Shown: piece by piece, positions 51,395 to 60,811 of the stretch
Numbering within the stretch: the first letter of the stretch is position 1
How the letters are laid out: each line of letters opens with the position of its first letter
NCBI GenBank assembly: GCA_910586895.1
Contig: CAJUIW010000003.1
Location: 124,001-188,000 of the forward strand
From: an uncultured Muribaculaceae bacterium
GTDB lineage: Bacteria; Bacteroidota; Bacteroidia; Bacteroidales; Muribaculaceae
DNA length: 64,000 nt
Direction of reading: 5' to 3'
Notes under the pieces: generated by a model
What the model was told of the DNA's origin: nothing
Database searches by the model: none
What the model saw: the letters and a program-made list of their open reading frames with translations, nothing else
Program-made: the position numbers and the translations under genes

Positions 51395-52927
51395 ATGGAC
51401 AGCAACGAGAAAAAAGGAAAACGACCCCGCATTGGCGAGAGCCGCGGCATGGCTCCGGATGTAAACAGCGAACAGGGCTCTTACACACCTTCAGCAGATT
51501 ATCAGCAGAGTGACAAACCCACACGTGAGTACAGCTCAGGCTATCAACAGCGTTCTTACCAGCAACGCCCCTATCAGCAGCGCACTTACAACAACCGTTA
51601 CAACAATCACTACAACAATGCATCTGACGGAGGCTATCGTCCACGCCAGCAGTATCAGGCTCCGGCTGACGCCAACGCCGAAGGGACTACAAGCGAAAGC
51701 TCTACCGAGCAGGCCACTGACGGCACCATGACACAGCGTCCATATCAGCCCCGCCAGTACCAGCAGCGCCCGTACAATAATAACCGTCAGGGTGGATACA
51801 ACAACAACCGTCAAGGAGGGTATAACAACCGTCAGGGTGGATACAATAACCATCAGGGCTACAACAATAACCGTCAGGACGGCAACTATCAGCCCCGCTA
51901 CAACAATCATAACAACAACGGCTACCGCCAGCAGTCAGAAGGAGGCATGGAAGGCGGCTACCGTCAGCGTCCCTACAACAACAACCGCCAGGGTGGATAC
52001 AACAACAATCGCCAGGGCGGCTACAGCAATAACCGTCAGGGTGGATACAACAACAACCGTCAGGGCGGATACAACAACCGTCAGGGTGGCTTCAACAAAG
52101 GCCCGCGCCAGAACATGCGCCAGAATCAGTATGGTATGCCGCAGGGCGGAAAGAGCTTCGTTCCCCGTCCAAAACGCGTGGAATACGAAATGCCTATTCC
52201 TGATCCCAACGAACAGATCCGCCTGAACAAGTTCATGGCCAACGCCGGCATCTGCTCACGCCGCGAAGCCGACGAGTTCATCCAGCAGGGACTGGTGAAA
52301 GTCAACGGACAGGTAGTGACTGAACTCGGCACAAAGATTTCACACAATGACACTGTGGAATATGATGAAAAGGTAGTGACACTTGAAAACAAGTGCTACA
52401 TCCTTCTCAACAAACCGAAGGACTGCGTCACCACTTCCGACGATCCCAACGGCCGCCTAACTGTGATGGATCTGGTGAAGAACGCATGTGACGAACGCAT
52501 ATATCCCGTAGGACGTCTGGACCGCAACACCACCGGTGTGCTCCTGCTCACCAACGACGGCGACCTCGCCTCTAAGCTAACACACCCCAAGTATGTGAAG
52601 AAAAAGATATATCATGTATGGACTGACAAGGATATCTCAGAAGACGACATGCAGCGCATAGCTGACGGAGTGGAACTGGAGGACGGCCCCATACATGCCG
52701 ATGCCATAAGCTACGCTACCGAAACTGACCGCAATCAGGCCGGTATCGAAATCCATTCGGGCCGCAACCGTATAGTACGCCGCCTGTTTGAGAGCCTTGG
52801 CTATCATGTGACAAAACTTGACCGCGTATATTTTGCCGGCCTGACCAAAAAGAACCTTCCCCGCGGACGTTGGCGCTACCTCACTCAGGAAGAGGTCAAC
52901 TTCCTCAAGATGGGTTCCTTTGAATAA
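51395..52927 (+). CDS. RluB/RsuA-family rRNA pseudouridine synthase with long low-complexity N-terminus
   Basis: The C-terminal 240 residues are a complete pseudouridine synthase: an S4 RNA-binding domain (about 274-330, RLNKFMANAGICSRREADEF) and a catalytic domain with GRLDRNTTGVLLLTNDGDLA near 372-391, whose Asp is the catalytic residue. The family modifies 23S or 16S rRNA; RluB is the likeliest match. The first 270 residues are an unstructured tail of Gln, Asn, Tyr, Arg and Gly, with eight NRQGG repeats in near-identical DNA units around 51780-52095. Such tails may bind RNA or form condensates. E. coli RluB instead has a basic C-terminal tail. It precedes asnS by 14 bases, so they are in one operon. 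Confidence 0.9.
   Translation: MDSNEKKGKRPRIGESRGMAPDVNSEQGSYTPSADYQQSDKPTREYSSGYQQRSYQQRPYQQRTYNNRYNNHYNNASDGGYRPRQQYQAPADANAEGTTSESSTEQATDGTMTQRPYQPRQYQQRPYNNNRQGGYNNNRQGGYNNRQGGYNNHQGYNNNRQDGNYQPRYNNHNNNGYRQQSEGGMEGGYRQRPYNNNRQGGYNNNRQGGYSNNRQGGYNNNRQGGYNNRQGGFNKGPRQNMRQNQYGMPQGGKSFVPRPKRVEYEMPIPDPNEQIRLNKFMANAGICSRREADEFIQQGLVKVNGQVVTELGTKISHNDTVEYDEKVVTLENKCYILLNKPKDCVTTSDDPNGRLTVMDLVKNACDERIYPVGRLDRNTTGVLLLTNDGDLASKLTHPKYVKKKIYHVWTDKDISEDDMQRIADGVELEDGPIHADAISYATETDRNQAGIEIHSGRNRIVRRLFESLGYHVTKLDRVYFAGLTKKNLPRGRWRYLTQEEVNFLKMGSFE
51780..52095 (+). repeat. Short tandem repeats encoding YNNNRQGG units
   Basis: Units of 21-24 bases such as AACAACCGTCAGGGTGGATAC recur with small changes in two clusters, three units and five units, giving eight NRQGG copies. 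They are in frame, so gain or loss of units changes only tail length. Confidence 0.8.
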
Positions 52928-52941
52928 TCAACTGTAATTCG

Positions 52942-54330
52942 ATGAAACGGACTAAAATAATCGACCTTTTCCGTCCTGAGATGATAGGACAGGAAGTAAG
53001 CGTGATGGGGTGGGTGCGTACCCGCCGAGGTAACAAACATGTTCAGTTCGTGGCGCTCAATGACGGCTCCACCATCAAGAATATCCAGATAGTGCTGGAC
53101 ATGTCAAAATTCTCTGACGAGGAACTCCGCCCCGTGACCACCGGTTCAAGCATACATGTTACCGGACGACTTGTTGAGTCAATGGGCAAAGGACAGACAT
53201 GCGAGGTTCAGGCCGATACGCTTGAAGTATTCGGCACCGCCGATGTTGAGACTTATCCGCTGCAGAAGAAGGGTCACACCCTCGAATTCCTGCGCGAAAA
53301 AGCCCATCTGCGTCCCCGCACCAATACATTCGGAGCCGTGCTCCGCGTACGCAGCACACTGGCTTTTGCCATCCACAAGTTCTTCAACGAACGCGGATTC
53401 TTCTATCTCAACACTCCCCTCATCACCGCCAGCGACTGTGAGGGTGCAGGAGCGATGTTCCAGGTCACCACACTTGACCTCAACAACCTGCCTCACACAG
53501 AGGATGGTGCCGTGGACTTCTCAGCCGATTTCTTCGGCAAACCCACAGCGCTCACAGTGAGCGGACAGCTCGAAGGCGAGCTCGGAGCCACCGCCCTTGG
53601 TGCCATATACACCTTCGGTCCCACCTTCCGCGCTGAGAACTCCAACACTCCCCGCCATCTGTCCGAATTCTGGATGGTAGAACCGGAAGTTGCGTTCAAC
53701 GACATATACGACAATATGGACCTCGCCGAGGACTTCATCAAATATTGTATCAACTATGCCCTTGAAAACTGCCGTGACGATATCGACTTCCTGGCACAGA
53801 TGTATGACAAGGAGCTCGTTGACCGCCTGAAGTTTGTGGTAGAGAACGAATTCGTACGCCTCCCCTACACCGAAGGTGTGAAGATTCTTGAGGAATCGGG
53901 CAAGAAATTTGAATTCCCCGTTTACTGGGGTGCCGATCTTCAGAGCGAGCACGAACGCTTCCTCGTTGAAGAGCATTTCAAAAAACCGGTTATACTCACT
54001 GACTATCCCAAGGATATCAAGGCTTTCTACATGAAGCTCAACGACGACGGCCGCACCGTACGCGCCATGGACGTCCTGTTCCCCCACATCGGTGAAATCA
54101 TTGGTGGATCAGAGCGTGAGGCCGACTACGACAAGCTGCTCGGACGTATCGAAGAACTGAATATCCCCATGAAGGATATGTGGTGGTATCTCGACACACG
54201 TCGCTACGGCACAGTGCCCCACTCAGGATTCGGCCTCGGATTCGAGCGTCTGGTACTGTTCGTGACCGGCATGACCAATATCCGCGATGTTATCCCCTTC
54301 CCCCGTACTCCCGGCAACGCTGAATTCTAA
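52942..54330 (+). CDS. asnS: Asparaginyl-tRNA synthetase
   Basis: Class IIb aminoacyl-tRNA synthetase of 462 aa. The OB-fold anticodon domain (about residues 1-115) has VMGWVRTRRGNKHVQFVALN. The catalytic domain shows motif 2 in FGPTFRAENSNTPRHLSEFWMVEPE near 228-252 and motif 3 in GFGLGFERLVLFVTGMTNIRD at the end, with the class II Arg. VSGQLEGEL near 193 is the AsnRS-type amino-acid site, and the final IPFPRTPGNAEF is typical of AsnRS and distinguishes it from AspRS. It is cotranscribed with the upstream pseudouridine synthase and ends at a strong terminator. Confidence 0.96.
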   Translation: MKRTKIIDLFRPEMIGQEVSVMGWVRTRRGNKHVQFVALNDGSTIKNIQIVLDMSKFSDEELRPVTTGSSIHVTGRLVESMGKGQTCEVQADTLEVFGTADVETYPLQKKGHTLEFLREKAHLRPRTNTFGAVLRVRSTLAFAIHKFFNERGFFYLNTPLITASDCEGAGAMFQVTTLDLNNLPHTEDGAVDFSADFFGKPTALTVSGQLEGELGATALGAIYTFGPTFRAENSNTPRHLSEFWMVEPEVAFNDIYDNMDLAEDFIKYCINYALENCRDDIDFLAQMYDKELVDRLKFVVENEFVRLPYTEGVKILEESGKKFEFPVYWGADLQSEHERFLVEEHFKKPVILTDYPKDIKAFYMKLNDDGRTVRAMDVLFPHIGEIIGGSEREADYDKLLGRIEELNIPMKDMWWYLDTRRYGTVPHSGFGLGFERLVLFVTGMTNIRDVIPFPRTPGNAEF

Positions 54331-54351
54331 AACACCCGCACTATAGAACCG

Positions 54352-54390
54352 CAACCCGCTATCGGACATGATAGCGGGTTGCTTTTTTTA
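54352..54390 (+). terminator. Intrinsic terminator after asnS
   Basis: A 12-bp stem CAACCCGCTATC (54352-54363) with GATAGCGGGTTG (54370-54381) is followed by CTTTTTTT. Confidence 0.85.
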
Positions 54391-54413
54391 CATCAAAGAG
54401 CCTCCAAGAAGCA

Positions 54414-54445
54414 TTTGGGTGTTAGAGAAAATAGTTGTAACTTCG
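54414..54445 (+). promoter_or_regulatory. Promoter of the purC operon
   Basis: TTTG at 54414-54417 and TAACTTCG at 54438-54445 are separated by 20 bases. The -7 element differs from the consensus at one T, and the purC ATG is 39 bases further on. Confidence 0.6.
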
Positions 54446-54484
54446 CGTTAACTTTTCATACTAACCCAATTACACTTCAGTAAA

Positions 54485-55438
54485 ATGGCAACTTCATTGG
54501 TCAATACCGACTTCAACTTTCCCGGACAGACTCAGGTATATCACGGAAAAGTACGCGATGTTTACACCCTCTCTGACGACATTCTTGTAATGATAGCTAC
54601 TGACCGTATCTCAGCCTTTGACGTGGTACTCCCCAAAGGAATACCCTACAAAGGGCAAGTGCTCAACCAGATAGCTACCTACTTCCTTGAATCGACCGCT
54701 GACATTGTGCCCAACTGGCGCCTCGCCACTCCCGACCCTATGGCTACCGTAGGACTCAAATGCGAAGGATTCCGTGTGGAAATGATTATCCGCGGCTACC
54801 TCACCGGAAGCGCATGGCGCGAATATCAGGCCGGATGCCGCGAGCTTTGCGGAGTGAAGTTGCCTGAAGGTATGCGTGAGAACGAACGCTTCCCCGAGCC
54901 CATCATCACCCCCACCACCAAGGCCGATGCCGGACATGATGAAAATATCTCACGTGAGGAAATCATAGCCCAGGGCATTGTCAGCGCCGAGGACTACGCC
55001 ATAATGGAGGACTACACACGCCGCCTCTTCGAACGCGGCACCAAAATGGCTGCCGAAAAAGGCCTTATCCTGGTGGACACAAAATATGAATTCGGAAAAT
55101 ATGACGGAAAAGTATATCTGATTGACGAGATACACACCCCCGACTCAAGCCGCTACTTCTATGCCGAAGGGTATCAGGAGCGCTTTGAAAAAGGCGAACC
55201 TCAGCGTCAGCTCTCAAAAGAATTCGTGCGCCAGTGGCTTATTGACCATGGCTTCATGGGCAAAGAGGGCCAGCAGGTGCCGGAAATGACTGACGACTTC
55301 ATCAACTCCGTTTCCGAACGTTATATCGAACTTTACGAGCATGTCACAGGCCGTCCATTTGAGAAAGCCGACGAGTCAAACCTTGCTGACCGCATAGCCG
55401 TAAACGTCCTTGACTGCCTCCAGACCCTGAAAAAGTGA
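54485..55438 (+). CDS. purC: Phosphoribosylaminoimidazole-succinocarboxamide synthase
   Basis: Joins aspartate to CAIR in purine synthesis. ATP-grasp-like SAICAR synthetase of 317 aa, the longer type. YHGKVRDVYTLSDDILVMIATDRISAFDVVLP is the nucleotide-binding start, found here in pieces from residue 19 to 50. EMIIRGYLTGSAWREYQ near 99-115, the catalytic-loop region FPEPIITPTTKADAGHDEN near 138-156 and LVDTKYEFGKYDGK, followed by DEIHTPDSSRY near 212-222, are conserved. Its stop overlaps the menG GTG start, so the two are translationally coupled. Confidence 0.95.
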   Translation: MATSLVNTDFNFPGQTQVYHGKVRDVYTLSDDILVMIATDRISAFDVVLPKGIPYKGQVLNQIATYFLESTADIVPNWRLATPDPMATVGLKCEGFRVEMIIRGYLTGSAWREYQAGCRELCGVKLPEGMRENERFPEPIITPTTKADAGHDENISREEIIAQGIVSAEDYAIMEDYTRRLFERGTKMAAEKGLILVDTKYEFGKYDGKVYLIDEIHTPDSSRYFYAEGYQERFEKGEPQRQLSKEFVRQWLIDHGFMGKEGQQVPEMTDDFINSVSERYIELYEHVTGRPFEKADESNLADRIAVNVLDCLQTLKK

Positions 55439-56181
55439 ACTGCGAGAAGATAAATCCATACGCAGACGACAACAGACCGAAATCTGAGCAGGTCCGTGAC
55501 ATGTTTGACAACATTGCCCCGGCATATGACTTCATGAACCGGGCCATGACTTTCGGCATTGACCGCATATGGCGGCGCAAGGCAGTGAAAATGCTTCCTG
55601 CCGCGCCGCTGTGCGATTCCATACTTGACATAGCTACCGGTACGGGCGACCTGGCTCTGCTGATGGCCTCCCGTACCGAAGCCAAGTCAATAACAGGGGT
55701 TGACCTTTCAGAAGGTATGATCCAGGTTGGGCGACGCAAAGTCCGTGAAGCAGGCCTTGACAGCCGCATAACACTCCTTCCGGCCGACTGCCTTGCTCTC
55801 CCCTTCGAAGCGGACACGTTCCACTGTGTGACAGCAGCCTATGGAGTCCGCAATTTCGAAAATCTGGAAGCCGGGTATCGTGAGATGCTGCGGGTGCTCC
55901 GTCCGGGAGGAATGGTGCTTATCATCGAGCTCTCCACCCCGCAGTCAGCGCTCGTAAAGCCCCTTTACAACATATACACACGCTATCTTATCCCTGCTGC
56001 AGGGCGGTTGGTGTCGCACGACGTCCGCGCATATTCATATCTGCCCGAAAGCATTGCAGCTGTGGCTCAGGGCGAGGAAATGCTCGACCTGATGCGCCGG
56101 GCAGGCTTTGAAAGAGCTTCATGCCGCACTCTCACCTTCGGTACATGCAGCATATACACCGCATTCAAACCAACTAATTAA
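55435..56181 (+). CDS. menG: Demethylmenaquinone methyltransferase (UbiE/MenG family)
   Basis: SAM-dependent C-methylation of demethylmenaquinone, the last step of menaquinone synthesis, which supports fumarate respiration in these bacteria. The start MFDNIAPAYDFMNRAMTFGIDRIWRRKAVKM is the family signature, seen here from about residue 23 to 53; DIATGTGDLALLMASR near 63-78 is the SAM-binding motif I, and VTAAYGVRNFENL near 132-144 is motif II. Its 248 aa is normal. The start is GTG at 55435, within the GTGA overlap with purC. The M13 peptidase gene follows 10 bases later. Confidence 0.93.
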   Translation: MNCEKINPYADDNRPKSEQVRDMFDNIAPAYDFMNRAMTFGIDRIWRRKAVKMLPAAPLCDSILDIATGTGDLALLMASRTEAKSITGVDLSEGMIQVGRRKVREAGLDSRITLLPADCLALPFEADTFHCVTAAYGVRNFENLEAGYREMLRVLRPGGMVLIIELSTPQSALVKPLYNIYTRYLIPAAGRLVSHDVRAYSYLPESIAAVAQGEEMLDLMRRAGFERASCRTLTFGTCSIYTAFKPTN

Positions 56182-56191
56182 TATCACATAA

Positions 56192-58231
56192 ATGAATCTT
56201 AAAACCATTGCGCTCGCCTTGGCCGCATCGGCCGTGGCTATTTCTGCAACAGCCGCAGGCGAGCATCTGAAGAGCCTTGACGCCAAGCAGATCGACCCGG
56301 CCATACCCGCCGGCACCGATTTCTACGGCCACGTCAACAAGCGCTGGATGGACCAGCACCCTCTCACAGCCGAACATGCCCGCTACGGTAAGTTCAACAT
56401 TCTCAGCGACTCAAGCGAAGCCCGTGTAAAACAGATAGTGCTCAACCTCGCCGCCACCAATCCCCAGCCCGGAACCGTGGCATTCAAGGTGTCCACCATC
56501 TACAATCAGGCCATGGACTCCGCACGCCGCAATGCCGAAGGCGCAAAGCCAATCCTCGCTGACCTGAAGCGTATTGAAAACACCCCTCATGAAGGAATGG
56601 AGGATCTCTTCCTCTGGATGCACGGCAACTATGCAAGCCCCTTCTTCCAGGCCGGACCTATGGAGGACCTCGCCAACAGCAATGTCTACGCCATGTATGT
56701 AAGCGGCGGCGGCATAGGACTCGGTGACCGCGACTACTATCTGTCAAACGACAAGCGCAACAAAGAGGTGCGCGAAGCCTACAAGAAGCTTATCGTAAAG
56801 CAGATGATGAACGCCGGCTACAAGAAAAAAGATGCCAACCGCATAATGAACAACGTCATGAAGATTGAGACAGCCCTCGCTGACTCAACATGGACCCGCG
56901 AAGAGAGCCGCAACATCCCCGCCATGTACAACCCCCGTACATTCGCACAGCTCAAGCAGATGTATCCGGCAGTCAACTGGGACCGCTTCTTCATCGAAAC
57001 CATGGGCATCCCTTCACCCGAACAGGTTATCGTAACTGAAATCAACACTGTAAAGCAGGCTAATAACCTCATGGCCTCACTTACTGACCGCGAAATCAAG
57101 GACTACTATCTCTGGAAATACGTGAGTCAGGCTGCCGGAATGCTCAGCGACGACTTCACCAACGCCGCCTTTGACTTCAGCAAGGTGATGAGCGGTGTGC
57201 AGCAGCAGCGTCCCCGCTGGAAGCGTGCCCTTGGAGCCACAGAAGGTGCTATGGGCGAAGCTGTAGGACAGCTCTATGTTGAAAAATACTTCCCTCAGTC
57301 ATCAAAGGAATATATGATAGGATTGGTGGAGAACCTCCGCACTGCCCTTGGCAAGCATATTCTCCACCTCGAATGGATGAGCGACGACACCAAGCTCAAG
57401 GCTCTTGAAAAGCTGAATTCATTCACCGTCAAGATCGGCTATCCTGACAAGTGGAAGGACTACTCGACTATGGAAATCGACCCCTCGCTCTCCTACTACG
57501 AAAACATGCACAATGTTTCGATGTGGCATCAGCGCGACACATACAGCAAATGGGGCAAGCCGGTTGACCGCACCGAATGGGGCATGACACCGCAGACAGT
57601 AAACGCCTACTACAATCCCATGGCCAACGAAATCGTGTTTCCCGCAGCTATCCTGCAGGCGCCCTTCTTCGATCCTGAAGCAAGCGATGCCGAGAACTAC
57701 GGCGGTATCGGCGTGGTGATAGGACACGAAATGACCCACGGATTTGATGACCAGGGCAAAAACTTCGACGCCAAGGGCAATATGACCAACTGGTGGACCG
57801 ATGAGGATGCCCAGGCATTTGCAGCCCTCACCAAAGGACTCGGCGAACAGTTTGACGCAGTGGAAGTACTCCCCGGCCTGCACGCCAACGGCACCTACAC
57901 CATGGGTGAAAACATCGCCGACCAGGGTGGTCTGCGTGTGGCAATGACCGCATTCCTTGACGCCCAGAAGAAGAAAGGCGTTGATGTGGCTACTGAAAAA
58001 ATCGAAGGCTTCTCACCCCTTCAGGTGTTCTACCTCAACTATGCCAACCTCTGGGGCCAGAACATCCGCGACGAGGAGATCCGCTCACTCACCTCAGGCG
58101 ACGTTCACTCACTCGGCCGCAACCGCGTGAATGTGACTCTCCGCAACCTCGCTCCGTTCTTTGAAGCATTCTCCATCATAGAAGGACAGCCCATGTTCCG
58201 CCCCGAAAGCGAACGTGTAGTTATCTGGTAA
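56192..58231 (+). CDS. M13 family metallopeptidase (PepO/neprilysin-like)
   Basis: Secreted zinc endopeptidase cutting oligopeptides. The signal peptide is residues 1-23 (ending ATAAG), with no lipobox. The peptidase_M13 N-terminal helical domain covers about 40-430, and the catalytic domain about 480-679. The zinc motif HExxH is in GVVIGHEMTHGFDDQGKNFD near 511-530, the third ligand Glu is in GENIADQGGLRVAMTAF near 571-587, and VNAYYNPMANEIVFPAAIL near 470-488 is the substrate-binding stretch. The 679 aa length is typical. It is probably at the end of the purC-menG transcript. Confidence 0.94.
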   Translation: MNLKTIALALAASAVAISATAAGEHLKSLDAKQIDPAIPAGTDFYGHVNKRWMDQHPLTAEHARYGKFNILSDSSEARVKQIVLNLAATNPQPGTVAFKVSTIYNQAMDSARRNAEGAKPILADLKRIENTPHEGMEDLFLWMHGNYASPFFQAGPMEDLANSNVYAMYVSGGGIGLGDRDYYLSNDKRNKEVREAYKKLIVKQMMNAGYKKKDANRIMNNVMKIETALADSTWTREESRNIPAMYNPRTFAQLKQMYPAVNWDRFFIETMGIPSPEQVIVTEINTVKQANNLMASLTDREIKDYYLWKYVSQAAGMLSDDFTNAAFDFSKVMSGVQQQRPRWKRALGATEGAMGEAVGQLYVEKYFPQSSKEYMIGLVENLRTALGKHILHLEWMSDDTKLKALEKLNSFTVKIGYPDKWKDYSTMEIDPSLSYYENMHNVSMWHQRDTYSKWGKPVDRTEWGMTPQTVNAYYNPMANEIVFPAAILQAPFFDPEASDAENYGGIGVVIGHEMTHGFDDQGKNFDAKGNMTNWWTDEDAQAFAALTKGLGEQFDAVEVLPGLHANGTYTMGENIADQGGLRVAMTAFLDAQKKKGVDVATEKIEGFSPLQVFYLNYANLWGQNIRDEEIRSLTSGDVHSLGRNRVNVTLRNLAPFFEAFSIIEGQPMFRPESERVVIW

Positions 58232-58259
58232 CATACAGAAACTTCCTAAAATACTTCTC

Positions 58260-58300
58260 AGATACCTTGCCCGTTAAAATAGGCAAGGTATCTTTTTTAT
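58260..58300 (+). terminator. Intrinsic terminator after the M13 peptidase gene
   Basis: A perfect 12-bp stem AGATACCTTGCC (58260-58271) with GGCAAGGTATCT (58282-58293) is followed by a T run. The rest of the gap to 58490 is AT-rich, with no gene seen. Confidence 0.85.
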
Positions 58301-58489
58301 ATCATACTCCTGAGATAAGAATCGACAGATCAGCCAAGGCTATAATTTAATACAGCAAACATGCATAAATTTATTGTGTATTCCGATTATAATTCCGAAA
58401 TTTACCCGAAATAGTATCTATTAAAGGATTGAACAGTCTGTGACATGCCATCCTGTGCTATTTCATTACACTGTTTACCCGATTTGAGT

Positions 58490-59608
58490 ATGTACGATTA
58501 TTTAATTGTAGGCTCCGGCCTGTTTGGTTCCACTTTTGCCCATCTGACCAGAATGATGGGTAAAAAATGCCTTGTCATAGAATCAAGGAATCACCTTGGG
58601 GGCAATATTTATTGTGAACAGATTGAGGGAATCAACGTACATAAATACGGCGCACACATATTCCATACGTCCGACAAGGAAATCTGGGATTTTGTGAACT
58701 CCATAGTTCCATTCAACCGATACACCAATAGTCCGTTGGCCAATTACTACGGCAGATTATTCAACCTCCCCTTCAATATGAACACATTCCATCAGATGTG
58801 GGGCGTCACCACCCCCCAGGAGGCTGAGAAAATCATATCGGAGCAACGGAAGGAGATAGAGATTCAGCTATGTGGACGCAAACCGTCCAATCTTGAAGAG
58901 CAGGCCCTGCTTCTCGTAGGTAAAGATATATTCAATATATTGATAAAAGAATATACAGAAAAGCAATGGGGACGGCAGTGTTCAGAATTACCGCCATTCA
59001 TCATACAGCGTCTGCCGGTAAGGCTCACCTACGACAACAATTATTTTAATGATGCATATCAGGGAATCCCGACATCAGGATACAACAGTCTGATAAACGG
59101 ACTTCTTGAAGGTATTGACTGTAAGCTGAATACTGATTTCTTCACTTCGGAATACCATGATTGGAAAAAATTCGCATCCAAACTGGTGTATACCGGCCCT
59201 CTCGACCAGTTTTTTGAGTACAAACTGGGACGTCTTAACTGGCGGACAGTCCAATTCCGGACAAAAATCCTACAGACGCCGAATTATCAGGGCAACGCGG
59301 TGATAAACTATACCGGCAAGGACAAACCATACACCAGAATAATCGAACATAAACATTTTGAATCCTTCGGCAATGACGTTTACCGCAATCCGAAAACTGT
59401 AATCTCTGAAGAATATTCATGTGAATATACTCCCGGAATGGAACCTTACTATCCTATTAATGACAGACGTAACAATGACATGGCCGATGAGTACCGTAAA
59501 ATGGCCGGTGCCATGACCGATGTGATTTTCGGAGGCAGACTTGCTGAATATAGATACTATGACATGGCTCCGGTCATACGCAAGGCCATGGATTGTATTA
59601 ATCATTGA
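58490..59608 (+). CDS. glf: UDP-galactopyranose mutase
   Basis: Converts UDP-galactopyranose to UDP-galactofuranose, the donor for galactofuranose glycans. A flavoprotein of 372 aa with the FAD-binding MYDYLIVGSGLFGSTFAHL start, RNHLGGNIYCEQ near 37, HKYGAHIFHTSDKEIWDF near 53-70, EKQWGRQCSELP near 156, and the C-terminal GRLAEYRYYDM, which holds catalytic Arg and Tyr residues. The ATG at 58490 is chosen over 58445, because it begins the family directly. Base composition is AT-richer than the genes before it. The galactofuranosyltransferase follows 13 bases later, and galE upstream in the window could supply substrate. Confidence 0.95.
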   Translation: MYDYLIVGSGLFGSTFAHLTRMMGKKCLVIESRNHLGGNIYCEQIEGINVHKYGAHIFHTSDKEIWDFVNSIVPFNRYTNSPLANYYGRLFNLPFNMNTFHQMWGVTTPQEAEKIISEQRKEIEIQLCGRKPSNLEEQALLLVGKDIFNILIKEYTEKQWGRQCSELPPFIIQRLPVRLTYDNNYFNDAYQGIPTSGYNSLINGLLEGIDCKLNTDFFTSEYHDWKKFASKLVYTGPLDQFFEYKLGRLNWRTVQFRTKILQTPNYQGNAVINYTGKDKPYTRIIEHKHFESFGNDVYRNPKTVISEEYSCEYTPGMEPYYPINDRRNNDMADEYRKMAGAMTDVIFGGRLAEYRYYDMAPVIRKAMDCINH

Positions 59609-59621
59609 ATATTCCACGACT

Positions 59622-60659
59622 ATGAAATGGTACATCTCAAAAAACTATCGCCATTTAGGTAGCGCCGGCGACAAGGCCAAGACAGATATTGAGGCGATAC
59701 TGAACGATATAGGATATCATAACGCCGGGCTGGCTCAAGGGAAGTCAAAGAGTTCGGTAAAAGCTTATTTCATCACCTTGACAAGTGTAGTGCGCGGAGT
59801 GATGCGTCTGAAGAAAGGCGATATTCTGGTTCTGCAATACCCGTTGAAGAAATACTACGATTTTGTGGTAAGACGTGCCGTTGCCAAAGGGGTGAATATA
59901 GTGACCATTATCCACGACCTGGGCAGCTTCCGCCGCCGAAAACTAACAGTCGAAGAAGAGATCAAGCGCCTCTCATTATCCTCAGTGGTCATCGTCCATA
60001 CCGAAAACATGCGTAAATGGCTATCTGACAATGGCATGACAGCGCCGATGGTAGTACTTGGGCTATTTGACTATCTCTCCGACACCTGCTGCCGTTCCGA
60101 AATGCGAGGGGTAGACAAACGCCCGGCCCTGATGTTTGCCGGAAATTGTTCAAAGCATGCCAACGGATGGATATACAAACTGGGTGAATCCACGCCCGAA
60201 ATAGATGTGGAACTCTATGGCAACGGTGTTGACCCCGGCATAGCCACACCGAATCTTAAGGCTCACGGACATACCGAGTCCGATGTCCTGATTTCTACCG
60301 CTGAAGGAAATTATGGAGTGGCCTGGTATGGCAATTCGCTCGATGGTGGCGAAGGAGCATTGGGAGAATACCTACAATATAATTCGCCCCATAAGATTTC
60401 ACTGTATCTGCGTGCCGGACTGCCGGTGATCATATGGAATAAAGCCGGACTTGCCGGAGTGATAAAGCGGCTTGGTGTAGGAATCTCAGTCCCATCGCTG
60501 AGGGATATCGACAAAGTTCTTGCGGAAATTTCCCCCGAACAATACCGGTCAATGCGCCGAAATGCGTTTGAAGTGTCATCACAGCTATCGCGCGGCGAAT
60601 CGGTAAAAGCCGCCATAAGAAAGGCTGAAGAAATTATTTCCAGCCAACCCTCTGATTGA
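59622..60659 (+). CDS. Galactofuranosyltransferase-like glycosyltransferase
   Basis: A 345-aa cytoplasmic-face glycosyltransferase of GT-B type, similar in layout to beta-1,6-galactofuranosyltransferases such as E. coli WbbI. Features are ISKNYRHLGSAGDKAKTDIE at the start, LQYPLKKYYDFVVRRA, the IIHDLGSFRRRK stretch near 110-121, the acceptor-side VIVHTENMRKWLSDNG and the donor site GNYGVAWYGNSLDGGEG followed by YLQYNSPHKISLYLRAGLPV near 248-267, with the typical NSPHK motif. It is paired with glf, which supports galactofuranose as the sugar. I chose ATG 59622, just past glf, over an in-frame ATG at 59541 within glf. Confidence 0.85.
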   Translation: MKWYISKNYRHLGSAGDKAKTDIEAILNDIGYHNAGLAQGKSKSSVKAYFITLTSVVRGVMRLKKGDILVLQYPLKKYYDFVVRRAVAKGVNIVTIIHDLGSFRRRKLTVEEEIKRLSLSSVVIVHTENMRKWLSDNGMTAPMVVLGLFDYLSDTCCRSEMRGVDKRPALMFAGNCSKHANGWIYKLGESTPEIDVELYGNGVDPGIATPNLKAHGHTESDVLISTAEGNYGVAWYGNSLDGGEGALGEYLQYNSPHKISLYLRAGLPVIIWNKAGLAGVIKRLGVGISVPSLRDIDKVLAEISPEQYRSMRRNAFEVSSQLSRGESVKAAIRKAEEIISSQPSD

Positions 60660-60726
60660 ACATAGCAGGACTAATTATAAGAACGATTCTGAAGCGAAGC
60701 ATTACGGATATTCAATTTAAAATCAC

Positions 60727-60760
60727 GAACCCGGCCTCACGGTCGGGTTCGCCTTCTTTA
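60727..60760. terminator. Hairpin between the glycosyltransferase and the outer-membrane protein gene
   Basis: GAACCCG (60727-60733) pairs with CGGGTTC (60744-60750), with a T-rich stretch after it. It lies between convergent genes. Confidence 0.65.
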
Positions 60761-60811
60761 TCACTCTTTAACCTGTCAAATAAAAAATAGATAAAGGTAT
60801 TTGTTTATATC

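Noticed and set aside
51780..52095. CRISPR-like array of short repeats
   Set aside because: The repeats are in frame, lack spacers of constant size and encode NRQGG units; no cas gene is present anywhere in the window.
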